A DNA stretch of 64,000 nucleotides from Trichostrongylus colubriformis (lineage: Eukaryota > Nematoda > Chromadorea > Rhabditida > Trichostrongylidae), in the NCBI GenBank assembly GCA_963978905.1, contig OZ022257.1, forward strand, positions 29,589,274 through 29,653,273, in the 5' to 3' direction. The notes below the pieces were generated by a model. It made no database searches. It worked only from the letters and a program-made list of their open reading frames with translations, and had not been told where the DNA came from. This document shows positions 1 to 11,075 of the stretch, piece by piece. Numbering within the stretch: the first letter of the stretch is position 1; each line of letters begins with the position of its first letter. Made by a program: the position numbers and the translations under genes.

Positions 1-1509
1 ACTGTAATCACTATCAGTGGCAAGACTGGCCCGATCGAGGGGTTCCTGATGCCGATCTCGCTCCTGTATTGCTTCTCAGCAAGTTGAGAGAGTCTACGTG
101 AGTGAGAATGCTCCACTTTCTCACAGTGTATGCCAGATAAACCTTTATACAAATACAACCAGTTGTATTAAGTTGTCCCAAAAGTCTTGTAGGATTTTTC
201 CAAAAACAATCAGTAACTCTTGTTCACTTCGGGACAGATCTGGGCGGCTCCGGAATATGGTAGAAGCTTCCCTAAGCTTTCTAGTAAAGTATATGCATAT
301 TGACCAACCAGATTCCGTGGAGAGAGCCACAGTGCCCGTTGTCGATACCCACCCAACTCGCGGTGTCATCTATTATGAGCGATCTTGCGGCACCAAAACG
401 ACGAAGCTTGCCACTCCATCAACGCTGCATTGGCGAAAGGGATGTGTGAGCTACGAGACCGTGCGCCGCTGGTTCATCATCTTCAGCAACGGCGAGATTG
501 ACATGGAAGACAAGCCACGCTCAGGACTGTGTACCTGTGGGGCGCGGAAGGAGTGCTTTTCCAAGAGGTGCTGTTACAAGGCGAGACAGTCACCACTGCC
601 GTATGCACCCACCAGCTCCAGCAGCTCACCATCGATGTTCGAGAAAAGCGCCGGAAAAGGTCTGCGTCATCTTACTCAATGACAACGCCAGTTCCCAAAT
701 CGCGAAGAGTACCCAGGTCACGAGCTCTACACGAGCTCGACTGTGATGTCCTGCCCCACCCGCCATACTCTGCTGACATTGCCCCTTCTGACTATCCCCT
801 TACCCATCCTCGTGAATCCTTCCTGGCCAAGAGATAATTCGTTGATTAAGTCTTCCTTGTAAAGGAGATCGCTGACGTCATCGACTCTCAGAACCCAGAG
901 TTCTGGGAAGACGGAATCAACGATTTACCTATGAGGTGGTAGAGTATCGACGAGCAATGATGAATACTTTGTTGCCTAACTGTTGCTTGTTGGAAGAAAA
1001 AATAATAAACAGTGATGATCGGCAAAAAAACCTACAAGACTTTAGGGACAATCTAATATCATTGAATCACAATTTTGTCTACTTTCAAAATGCAATTTTG
1101 TCGAAGTGCGGGTGGTCCATTTCAGAGCTCCAATAGTTATACATTGCTCAGCGGGAATCGGCCGCACAGGTTCAATTGTGCTTATAGAGCATGCACTGGA
1201 GCTATTAAGCCGTAATGAGCCACTGCTCGAAATCAACGGGTATTTATTGGAACTTCGTAAACAAAGGAACAACAGTGTGCAGGTGCGCTCGCTATTAAAG
1301 ACTAATGATCAAACTCAGATTTTTAAGCTCATAATTTTTCAAATGGCAGCCTTCCTGATAAATTCTTGATTCAGACAGAGCAACAGTATCTTTATGTGCA
1401 CCAAGTACTTCTAATATACTTGAGAAAATCAAAGTATTTGGATGAAGTCGTCTATCCTTACTTGGATGCCTTTTCTAAGGATTACTACGCAGCAACGAAA
1501 GGCTTCTGA
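1..1509 (+). CDS. Protein tyrosine phosphatase catalytic domain, 3' three exons (5' end outside window)
   Basis: Classical Cys-based tyrosine phosphatase that removes phosphate from phosphotyrosine. Exons read as 1-97 (frame starts at base 3), 1126-1282 and 1375-1509, about 128 residues to a TGA stop. Exon 1 encodes the WPD loop (HYQWQDWPDRGVP), whose Asp is the general acid, and ends at the donor GTGAGTG. Exon 2 follows an acceptor TTTCAG and carries the P-loop HCSAGIGRTG with catalytic Cys and Arg. Exon 3 follows GATTCAG and carries the Q-loop region QTEQQYLYVHQVLL. Phases agree across both introns (phase 2, then phase 0). The first intron (98-1125) contains a mariner; the second is 92 bp. 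All visible catalytic residues are intact, so this looks like a functional gene end. Whether the upstream part is receptor-like or cytosolic cannot be seen. The residues after the Q loop are few, so the protein ends soon after the catalytic domain. Confidence 0.88.
169..1055 (+). mobile_element. Internally deleted mariner, copy 1, inside phosphatase intron
   Basis: The ends are inverted repeats starting TA-agttgtcccaaaagtctt on the left and matching its complement on the right, flanked by TA dinucleotides at 169-170 and 1054-1055. It encodes broken mariner transposase pieces: the helix-turn-helix end (VRRWFIIFSNGEIDMEDKPR) at about 455-525, then a jump to the C-terminal catalytic part (DNASSQIAKSTQ near 680, PPYSADIAPSDYP near 760). 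About 350-400 bp of the usual 1.3-kb mariner, including the first catalytic Asp, is missing, and frameshifts separate the parts. It resembles the hookworm mariner described as bandit; that match is from memory of the family and not a search. Confidence 0.85.
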
Positions 1510-1657
1510 AGACTGTCGTCGTATTGTGGAAAACATTCTTCACGAATTCTTAATTGGATACTGAACGGTTTATCGTTTTGTACTGCCATACCACCATTCA
1601 CTCATGATTAATAGTCTTCAAGCTTGTTTATTGCGATTGAACATGTATGGCAGCAAA

Positions 1658-1663
1658 AATAAA
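1658..1663 (+). terminator. Candidate poly(A) signal of the phosphatase gene
   Basis: AATAAA lies about 150 bases downstream of the phosphatase stop codon at 1509. The position fits a short nematode 3' UTR. No cleavage site can be confirmed from sequence alone. Confidence 0.4.
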
Positions 1664-1899
1664 ATTTTGTTGAATCTGTTTTTGGTGTGATTCGCGAAGA
1701 CTTCTCAACTAGGTCACCATGGAAGACTGTGTGCTCAGAAATTGGGATGGTAGTAAGAGACAAAGGTGAGGGTGGAAGAGATCATAGTCGAGAAGGATGT
1801 TCTCAGTCTTTCTACAGGCGATGAATTACCCAATACTGTACTCATGAGATATGTATGTCCAGCAACGATGAGGGACTTCAAACTCGGAACAAGGCTCCA

Positions 1900-2365
1900 C
1901 CGAGAAATCTCCGGCAGGGAGTCGTATTTGGTCATCTGCGAAAGGGGTCATTCGCAGAGTTATGCAGTGATCAATGGGATTTTCTCAGGCTGAGGGTCCA
2001 AAGTGTAGAGGGGAGGTGCGATAAGAGCCAGCTGGAATCCGAAACATATGTTTTGTTTGATCTCACTCAAAAAATCTCGAAGGATATGCAAAAAGAAGTA
2101 CCCCGCAAATTGGAAAAAGATAGAACATAAAGTTTCAAATATAGAGAGGTGGGCGTATGTACAACGCAAAAAATAGATCGAGTCAAAGGGTAACCTGTTC
2201 CGTTATCCATTTTGGAATTATGGACTGTGAAAAATGTGTCAAGCTTTTGTAAGAGAACACGCGTAACTTATGTGGTGATACAGAATACCTTGTTACCTTG
2301 TTTACTGTTTACAACTTCAAGACGACAAAGGGACATAGTAACCTTATTCTAATGGATTGACGTCA
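1900..2365 (+). repeat. R1 composite repeat, copy 1 (partial)
   Basis: This stretch aligns by eye with 46,850-47,290. Shared landmarks in order are a GTCGTATTTG header, 'gcagtgatcaa', 'caggctgagggtccaaagtgtaga', 'gataag/gataaa..gctgg', and a tail with 'gtgtcaagc', 'acctTGTT' and 'ctaatggattg'. Short ORFs here (for example 1,855-2,130) are not conserved in the other copies, so no coding role is claimed. Confidence 0.55.
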
Positions 2366-3009
2366 AAAACCATATGCGTTGTGCGCCCCCCCCCCCTTCC
2401 CCCCACCGGAGTCGATCGAGGCCAGTTGCGCTTCCTTTGTCCGCTGGCACCGAAAACACGTACTGAGCATCCCCTTACATTCAATGACTCAACCGAGTGA
2501 AGGTCTTATCAACAGAACCCTATCGCACCATAATTTTCTAGATTATAAGGTAGAGGAACAATTAAATTATAGTTTACATTGCTATGCGCAAAAGGATATT
2601 TTCAGGCCTCGATGCAACTCCTTATTCTACGGGGAAGTTGAAAGACCACGACTAAGTACTCACTAATGTTTGAGATAATATACATAAGTGCCATTAGGTG
2701 TCTCAAAAAGATTCAGTACGTTTTCACTAAGCTTTTATGCTATAATCATGAAGGTAGGTGTCAGATATACATAGAGTAAGGTAAAAATATTGAGCTTACT
2801 AAAAAAAACAAAAGGCATTGCATAACCGGCACGAACACAACCGCGAAGAGGGGAAAGGTCCAATTACCTAGGTCTTGAACTTGAACTAACTACAAATCAA
2901 AATCACCCAGTTATTAATGGAAACCTTTACGCATTTTTGCGATTCTGAAGCAATACATTCAGATCCTTCTTCAGAACTGATGCATAGATTCCGCTACAGA
3001 ATTAACCAT
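2366..3009. other. Unassigned spacer with a 10-bp C run
   Basis: Contains a run of C at about 2,386-2,395 and otherwise AT-rich unique-looking sequence. I see no gene, RNA or repeat match in the window. Confidence 0.4.
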
Positions 3010-3011
3010 CT

Positions 3012-3292
3012 CGGGTGAGTGCAGATACGACAGCGAATCGTCGCGGCGTCCCGCTCGCGGCGCCATAAGTCCGAGCCGTTGGGAATTCCGCTCGAGACGC
3101 AATGGGCTGGTACCGTGAGGGACCTACAAAGATTGCGAGTTGAATGCTTCGGAGTTCGCCTACCTTTTAAGGTGCCGCACGGTACCAGCTCATTGCATCT
3201 TGAGCGGAATTCCAAACGACTCGTCGTACTCGCCGCGCTGCTCGCCGCGGGCGGTCGCGCGATCCGCTCATATCTGCACACACCCAACCCTC
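3012..3292. repeat. GC-rich foldback (inverted repeat) element
   Basis: Arms of about 110-120 bp at 3,019-3,130 and 3,170-3,290 are inverted copies of each other; for example gtgcagata..., ggaattccgctc and gctggtaccgtg recur as reverse complements. The region is clearly richer in GC than its flanks. ORFs on both strands here are by-products of the palindrome. No terminal signature identifies a superfamily. Confidence 0.6.
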
Positions 3293-5177
3293 AGTGTAGA
3301 TTAGGCCACAAACACCTCGAACGGTTGAGTACTTCCTACGTTCGTAGATGGTCACGGCTCTGGCCGTAAGTCAAGCGTCTGCTTCACTTTCCGAAATAGT
3401 TCTCTCCCATCTGCTGCAACCACATAGTATCTGCCTATCGCACTACTGCTATGCAAAGCTGGTGTCTATCTGAACATTACCGAATGATGGCGATAGGCAG
3501 CCTATGAGAGAAAATGAAGGTCTGACGTAGGTGGATTTTGGGACGATATGTACACTAAATGAATAGGGGTGTATAAATGTCACGTTGCTCACGGCCTTCA
3601 ACCTCGCGCGGAGATAAGGGGTGGTGGAGGGATCCGAGATGGTAGCTGCAGCGATGTTCCTCTACATGGAAAAAAATAGCTCCCCTCTCATACATTAGCT
3701 CATAAAGACCTATAGTATCCGCGTCGCCACACCGAAGCAGTGTTACCTACAATCCTGGGTCCAATCACTTGTGCAAAGGCGACTGCCCGGAGACCTGTAC
3801 CGTAGTACGGAAGCTTTGACGTCCTTCAGTGTAGACAGGGTCACGGATCTACGATATTTCCCTTCGACGTCAACATTTAAGGTCGAACTCACGTTGAAAA
3901 CTCTGAGAGCACCCCGCCGCTTCGATGGATTCTAAGAATCAAGGAAAATACCGAAGGACAAGTTTATTTAGAGTCCAATATAAAATACATTTGCTAAATG
4001 ATTAGATATCGGATAAATGAAAAAGTCATTTTCGGTTTCCAGTTCCAGTTTTTTTGCGTAACTGATCAAAATTCATGTGAATATTGTGTTCAATGGGACG
4101 GGCCATACTCTAATCTGATACCCTTATCGGAGCACTGACATGCTGCCACGTAATAGGATTTTCAGCGGTGCAACCATCACCTTAGTCAGCACCTTCCCCA
4201 TTAATAGAGTTTATCAAACATTCGATCACAGCGCTTCATGTGGTTTGAACCAAATTTCTCGCCCAACGTTCCCCATCCTTTGTTGCTACATATTTCGTAT
4301 TAATTTTCTCTGGCACCAAGAGCGTATATCTAATAACTCTATATAGTCTTTCAGTAAAATTAAGCAAGTTCACTGCTTTTGCATGACACCTCGTCGGGTT
4401 TGTGTAGAAAAACTAGAAATAGGAAAGTTAACGGGAACTCCCAGGAAATGAGGTATTCAGAACGTTGAGCGTATGAATAACAGCAAATCGTCCCCTTAAC
4501 TATCTGTAGCACTTTCTCCATTTTGCTCTCTTGCCAACATGCTCCGGTTGCACACGAGGACGACAATAAAACCTCACGTGCAAATGTATGACCTGTCAAA
4601 AGTTCATCAGTGTCAAGGTATTGAAAGCCGAATCCTTATAATTGAGCGAAATCGCTTTCTGAATTTCGAGGATCATATATCTAGGATATCTACAGTTACC
4701 AGTAGGTTTTCCATAGAGAGCACCAAGTCTTTAGTTCACTGGAGTGCTCACATACGACTACCAGCACGTGACGGTTTGGATGCTTCCATCGTCGTCATAA
4801 GAAAAAATGTGTGAAAATATAGTAACCGTAGAAGATCCCACACCTGCTAATAACATCCAGAATAGCCATAATACAGCAGCTGGGTATGTGGGTATATCGG
4901 CTACCACTAAATATCACACTTGCTGTCGCCCACGGCGAAAAAGTCAATTGTGTTCACAGATCGTTACGCTCTATCTGTTGCGTGCGCTTTCTTTTTAATC
5001 CGGGTTTCAATTCTTCTCTAATAGAAGGCTTGCAACATACCGTCGCTAGGCTTTGGCTTCTCACTCGCTGTTTGTGGTTACGTCATTGTCAGTGTGTATG
5101 TAAGCATGTCTCTTCAATGTAACCGTTTTTATATGTAATTGTTATATGTGAATGCATACCAAACCCTAATTTCAGAG
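3293..5177. other. Unassigned spacer
   Basis: Mixed unique sequence. The ORFs present (for example 4,140-4,346, 4,360-4,599 and 4,807-4,998) overlap on opposite strands, have no recognisable motif and show no consistent splice context. Nothing further is supported. Confidence 0.35.
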
Positions 5178-5255
5178 ATGTTTCTCAGCTTGCCTTTTTT
5201 CATTGCTGCGCTTTCTGCAGTGCGATCCGGCGGAGACCAAACACCTGGAAATGAG
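5178..5255 (+). CDS. Candidate first coding exon with signal peptide
   Basis: An ATG two bases after a TTTCAG acceptor (5,170-5,175) opens a 26-codon exon beginning MFLSLPFFIAALSAV, a hydrophobic signal-peptide-like stretch with a possible cleavage near AVRSGG. It ends at a GAG/GTACTT donor-like site in phase 0. An acceptor this close to an ATG is what nematode trans-spliced (spliced-leader) genes look like. No downstream exon was recognised, so this could be the start of a secreted-protein gene, a gene fragment, or chance. Confidence 0.3.
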
Positions 5256-5564
5256 GTACTTTCAGTCAAAATCGCATAGTAGGTGACCATACAAAGAGCA
5301 GTTCGGTCTCATATTTGCTTAGACGGTCTTTCCATGAGAACCTTTTGACATGTAATGAGGAATGCAGAGTGAGAATGCACATGCGTCTTACTACTTGTAA
5401 AGATGCGCTTTGATGTATCTCGCCCCCTCGTAGTAATAGAATCCGTAAAGGTGTACGTAACTGCTCCTGCTCTGCAGTGATAAATTATACATTAAAACTA
5501 GCGCACAGCGTAAAGGTGGGGTAATCGTAGAAGGCAGCACTGCCGTGCGCGGGGTGGGTACAAA
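5256..5564. other. Unassigned spacer
   Basis: A short opposite-strand ORF (5,391-5,600) has no recognisable motif. Nothing else is supported. Confidence 0.35.
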
Positions 5565-7555
5565 GTGATACGAATGGAAATTTTCGCACCGACAGTGCAA
5601 ACCCTTCGCACCTATGGTACGAAGAAACGAGGTGCGAAAATCAAGGGGTCATGTGTTCCCCAAAATCTGCATCAATCGTAGATAAGATCAAGTAAATACA
5701 GGAATAAATTACATGTCCATATAATGCTCATGTTATACTTATTAATTGAATTAATAAAACAAAAACAAACAAAAAACAAAATCAATAAAACAAAAAAACA
5801 ACCGAATTAAAACATGTATGTAAATAAGAAAGATCCTTACACACATGACAGATGTTTACTAAATCCGTGAACCAGTTGGTGGAACCTTATTTCTGACATA
5901 TCCGAACATATCTCGAGTCCATGATTTGTTTCTTCTGTTGGCATTCGATTCCTTTTTTTTTTTGGGACAATTTAGTATGGTAGAAAAGGTCCTACACTTG
6001 AGTTCAGACACTGCGAGTTGATCAAAAACAACTCACCTGAAACTAACTATGGGGGTTATTTGGGGTGCTGACCACAAGTATGACAACCGTTTTTAGCGTT
6101 GGCGTCGATTTGGTGCAATTGCACCACGTTGGTACAGCAACTCTTTAAATCAATTTCGTTCAAAATCGTCATTTAGGGATTATCCGGAGTGCTGATTACG
6201 AATATGACATCCTTCTTCAGCCGTTGGTAAGATGGCGTCAGACTTGTTCATACGATGTAGTAGTTAGTCCTAATGTGGCTGACAAGCGTTATTTTCCATT
6301 GTCGTCTTCAAACATACTATCCTGCATTCAATATGCACACTGAAGCGTATATTTTCAACTAACTCTAGAAAAGAAAGCTCTCCACTTTCCTAAGGTTCAC
6401 AGGCTTCCTAAGGCTTCCTAAAGCTTGCCAGCTGTGGGGCGCCGTACTATTAGGTTATTCCAAAAGTCTTAGAAGATTTTTCAAAAACCATCAATAACTG
6501 TTGTTCACGAACGTCCTTTAAGCTTTCTGACAAAGTTTATATTGATCCGCCAGCTTCTGTAGAAAAAGCTACAACGTCCTCAGTCGATTCCCGCAAAACA
6601 CCGGTGTCATCTACTTGTTTGGTCTCGCGGCACTAAAGCGGCGGAAGCTTGCGACTCTATCAACGCTGCATTGGGCAAGGGATGTGTGAGCTACGAGGAC
6701 GTGCGCCACTGGGGTTGGTCAGCTTCAGCAAGGGCGAGATTGACATAGAGAACAGTCCACGCTCCAGACTGTGCTAATCCTGGGGCGCGGAAAGCATGTT
6801 TTCCAAAAGGTGCTGGTATAAGGCGAGACGGTCACCGCTGCCGTGCACTCCCGAAAGACTCAGCAGCTAGCCGTCGCTGTTTGAGAAAAGCATGAGCAGA
6901 AGATCCACGGTGAATACATTGTTGCCTAATCGTTGTTTGTTGGATGAAATAATAATAAAGAGCGGTGATCGAAAAAAAATCCTACGAGACTTCTGTAAAA
7001 ACCTGACACATTAGCACTGCTGAATGTGGCATCCGACATCAGCGCTTTGGGCGAATGCCATATTCGTGATAAGTACCTCAGATATTCTCTCTGGGCCAAG
7101 TTTTAGCGATTTTGGTGAGCAAGGTGCTGTACAAATTCGATGCATTGCACCAATTTGGCGCCAACACCAAAAACGAATGTCTTATTCGTAAACAAACCCA
7201 AATAACTCCTATCGGTGAGGTTTCAGCGAAAACTACTTTTTATCAACTCGCACTCTGTGTCGCCCTCTGTGGTCGCTGAACGACGTCAACGCCTCAAACG
7301 GATCTCACATTTCAGTGATATGCGAGGCGAAAATTTTTTTGAAAACTCTTGTTGCTTGGGTAGTTGAATAGTGATCTCATAACTTCCTCTTCCACTCAGA
7401 TCATTCTCTCATTACTTCACCTTATTTACGGTTAACGCAAATATTGACCATCACATGATATTTTGATTTTCACTTCACCGTTGCTTCACACCACAAGTGC
7501 GAACTGTTCGCACAACAGGTGCAAAAATTTTCATTCGTACTACTTTGTAAACACC
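5565..7555. mobile_element. Large foldback element with a mariner in its centre
   Basis: The outer ends share an inverted motif, (g)aaattttcgcacc near 5,578 and its complement near 7,530. Inner arms at 6,005-6,260 and 7,015-7,260 are inverted copies: gcgagttgat, ggttatttggg, ggtgcaattgca and the tatgaca / tgtcata pair recur. The arms enclose a decayed mariner at 6,451-7,006. A single-ended copy of the outer motif lies at 34,195-34,400. The 5,650-6,005 and 7,260-7,465 stretches do not align well, so the arms are unequal. Confidence 0.5.
6451..7006 (+). mobile_element. Internally deleted mariner, copy 2
   Basis: It starts TA-ggttattccaaaagtctt and ends with a decayed complement near 7,000. The remnant keeps the same order as copies at 169 and 27,477: the gcgccactgg / gggcgagattgaca helix-turn-helix end followed directly by 'gcatgttttccaaaaggtgctgg', so it shares their internal deletion junction. 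A further 3' deletion removes most of the catalytic end. It is non-coding. Confidence 0.75.
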
Positions 7556-7850
7556 CCTTGTGCGTGGTTTCGGAATCAAAGTCATGATGGAGCCTTAACC
7601 ATTTCAAAAACATGCCCCTAGACGCATTCTGAAGCCATTACTACCAACAATGTCGGTAGTCAAATATGGCGCACTCGTGTAACAAGTCAGAACAATATCA
7701 AATGAGTCCTTCTTCTTGATCCGTGTACTCGAACGAACGCTTCTTCTATGATAAAGCCTTAAACATTAGTGTACGGTATATTTTGAATGGAGATCAATTT
7801 CCTCTCTAATTCCTTAAAACAAGATTTCAATCAATGAAATTAGCAAGAAG
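7556..7850. other. Unassigned spacer
   Basis: AT-rich sequence between two foldback elements. No feature seen. Confidence 0.35.
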
Positions 7851-8787
7851 TCATTCTACACGCCCAGAAAATAAAAGCGGCATTCAAGCAATATCCAGGA
7901 ATATGTTTTGCGTGTTGAGTGTGTGAAGATTGCTAATTGCACATGAAAGTATGAATATGGACGAACACTAAATGACTTTAGACGAAATTTATACTATTGT
8001 ATTCAGTTCAGTGATATAAAGATCATCTCACTGCGATAGATTTGAATTTTAACCACGGTTCTCGTATTCCTCTCAAGTGTTGTCAGCTCCGGCGCTGCTT
8101 GCTGACCTCTTAATTGCTCTGCGGCGCCCTGCATGGATCAACTCATGTCCTCGCGGTGTCATCACTAAGTCCGGAAACGCAGCTCCTTATCAACCGGTTA
8201 GATGGCGGAGGCTGAGTGATCGCAGTTGCGCATCCGCGAACTGATTATTCGTAGGGGTTCGAAACATCTGCTGCATGCGACGCTAGCAAAAGTATGCTCG
8301 CAATCAATCGTATACTCCTGCGTGCTTCTGACCATTATTTATTGACGTGACAGTTCGGACCAACTCCCTCGGTCCGAAAGGACTGCCTCCCAGTTCCCTA
8401 AAAGCAGGGGACTGGGATATTACTGAATAAAAACACTGAGCGGTTTTAAAGATCAATAGTGTGCATTGATGTGATGTGATAGCACCGCGAGGCACTGAAC
8501 TGATCCATGCAGGACACCGCCGAACAATCAAGGGGTCAAGAAGCGGCGTCGGACCCGAAAACCCTGGAAAGTATACGAGAACAGTGGCAGAAATTCGGAA
8601 TTATCGCAGTGAGATAAGCTTTATATCACTGAACAGCATTTCATAGAATACAACGGTATAAGTTCAGCCTCGAACCAATTAATGTCCGTCCATATTCATA
8701 CTTTCATGTGCAATTGACACTCTTTTTAAATTCATAATTCTGGGTATTGTTTGAGTACCGCTTTCATTTTCTGGACGTGTAGAATGT
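7851..8787. repeat. Foldback element with arms of about 220-320 bp
   Basis: The left arm begins 'cattctacacgcccagaaaat' and the right arm ends with its complement. Inside, 'ttgcacatgaaagtatgaat', 'gttcagtgatataaag' and 'tctcactgcgata' recur inverted at 7,935-8,035 and 8,610-8,710. The homology continues inward through 'cctgcatggatca' and 'cctcgcggtg'. The loop lies at about 8,180-8,470. No transposase coding is visible, and terminal bases and target duplication are unclear. Confidence 0.65.
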
Positions 8788-9435
8788 CATATTAGAGGAC
8801 TCCACGATGGTCATTGATCAAAATGTTATTTTAGGGAATAAGAGATGAAATTAATCTGCATCCTATCACACCGTACACAGATTCTGCATTCAGCATCATC
8901 GTGCACTGATGTTTAACATAGGAAAAGCGCCTTTCAGTAACTCGGAAGTCAAGGTGATTCCTGCAGTGGGCAACTCAGCAGAAACCATCTCTGTAAAAGG
9001 CAAGGATTTCAGCAAATACTCGGTCGATTCTGACGCAGTGAATTCAAAAACATAAAAAAATGTCGTGAAAAGCTCATGCCGGAAAGTGTCACAAATTCAA
9101 AGATACCTCACTAAATTATTATGGTTGTGGGTAACATGGGCGAGCATCAACTGAACATGTGAATGTAGGCCCAAAAAAGTTGGAGTTTTGCTCGAGGGTT
9201 GAAAAAAAAGAACTTTTAAGCTTTTACCGAGAAGCTGGTGACCGTTTTATCGAAAGTCGATGTTGTATAGGTCGTTGAGCTCGTCGCATCGAGACGAATC
9301 CAACGTTTTGGTTTTTTCCAATTATATTCACTTTAAACGAAGTTATGGCGGTGCGATGGTTTGCGTCGATTAATCCGTCGTCAGAAGATTTTCAAAAATG
9401 TGAGCTGTATCGTAGGAATTTGAATGAAGAGCCAG
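8788..9435. other. Unassigned spacer
   Basis: No ORF with recognisable content and no repeat match in the window. Confidence 0.35.
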
Positions 9436-9705
9436 TTGTGAGGTGGAGGTACCGGGGTGTATGTCATTAAGGCAGAAAAACCGCTTTGCGGCAGTCGGTG
9501 TGCGACGGGATGGTGCGAGCTATGCGCCGTATTGGAAGGGTCCTGAAGCGATGACGGTGCTCTACGCCTTGATCTAGACGTAATCGCTTCAGGACACAAC
9601 TACGGCGCGCATAGCTCGCACCATCTCGTAGCTCGCCAAACGCGGCCATGCGATTTTTCTGTCCTGATGACATACACCCGGAAGTACCGCACTGCTGGTA
9701 GCTCT
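9436..9705. repeat. Foldback element
   Basis: Arms at about 9,455-9,560 and 9,590-9,690 are inverted copies: 'gtatgtcat', 'gatggtgcgagctatgcgc' and 'tcctgaagcgat' recur as reverse complements around a short loop near 9,577. Overlapping opposite-strand ORFs are palindrome artefacts. Confidence 0.65.
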
Positions 9706-10985
9706 ATGAGCACATATTGCGAAATCATCAAAAAAGGCAAAGTTTCAGGTGCAAACATCATACGCTTTGGATCTGAGCGATTCAACCTCTAGCAGTCTGT
9801 TCATATGTTTTCGAGTCAATCAATATGCCGTCGTATTCCTCAGGTAATTTACCTAGGAACTCAAACTTAATCAACGATCTGATCTGGTTGTACTTATCAA
9901 ACTCAAGAACTAGCAGTAATCCCTACATATTATACATATACCCTGTGCATATGTATGGCAGCAAAGGGCGTCCATTGGTGTGTCGTGTCCATCAGTTCAG
10001 TGACTCACGCTCTATTATTCATAAAGCAATCGCAATCGGAAAAAAAGAGGAGCGCTGGTATGTTTCCGGAAGGTAGATAAGAGAAATTTGCGGCAAACGA
10101 TTTGGGAAAGATAAGAGTTTTGAGTGGGCGCCCCTTGTTTCGTGTCGTGTTTTGTATCAACAGAAACGTCTGCATTGGCAAAAAGCAATACGGTGCGGTT
10201 GGCATAAAGAGGCAGGACATGGGAAAAAGTGGGCAGAAGCGATGGCCAGTAATATCGGCATAATTTTTGCAGACCTTGGCCAGTTGTAGGTGGAGGGTAA
10301 TGACCAGAGTGCCATAAAGACATGTCATATGATTTTAGAAAAGTGGTGAAAATGATTGTAACTGTTTGATGATCGTCCCATATGAAAACAACTGTAGGTC
10401 GGAATCAACAGTTCTATATAGCCACCTTCAGGTGGACACAGAGCCTTGAAATCGTCCACGAAATATCGGGTTCTTCTGTTACCCATATGTTCATGTTATA
10501 TTACCCTCTCACATGCAAAGTTTCACACGAAGTAATAAGAATCTGACTAAGATAGAGCTCTTCAAATTGACGTGTGACGGAGCGGAGTGTCCGAGATGGA
10601 GCGGCCACGAGGACTCTGGGAGCAAAGAGGGGACGGTCACGTGGTCATGGACACATAGTGAGAAGCAGGTTTACACTGGCCACGAAAATTCGAACTGCAT
10701 TCTGCCCGCCAATGGCTGTTCAAATGTTGTTCGATGGAAATTCAACCAAGCTGCTTTTCCTCCATTTTTTATTTGTGTTTTAGAGCACGTGATATTTCTT
10801 GGTTTTCTTGTGCTTTTATTTATAATGGAATTTCCGTGGACGATTCCTTTAAAGCTACATATTTAACGTTGATTAATTATAAGTAGCCTTATGTTGAATG
10901 TTAAATGTTTATCAGTTTTTGTTAGGAGATGAATCCACTAAAACGTATGTATGGTATAGGGGAAAGGGTGCTTACAAAGCTAAAG
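9706..10985. other. Unassigned spacer
   Basis: Contains overlapping ORFs on the minus strand (10,005-10,328 in two frames) and plus-strand ORFs at 10,513-10,866. None has a recognisable domain, and two good-looking frames over the same bases argue against coding. Confidence 0.35.
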
Positions 10986-11075
10986 AGGTGGGTGTGGGTG
11001 TGGGTGTCTGGGGGCGTGGGTGTGTGGGTGTCGGTATGGGTGTGTGTTGTGTGTATGTGGGCGTATGTATGTATG
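10986..11075 (+). repeat. GT-rich simple repeat
   Basis: Interrupted tgggtg/tgtg array followed by gtatgt units. It translates into a Gly-Val-rich low-complexity ORF that is not a gene. Confidence 0.85.

Noticed and set aside
3019..3369. 116-codon plus-strand ORF with a matching minus-strand ORF
   Set aside because: Produced by the GC-rich palindrome; the two strands give related peptides because the arms are inverted copies.
10005..10328. 107- and 102-codon minus-strand ORFs
   Set aside because: Two frames over the same bases are open, with no recognisable motif; composition effect.
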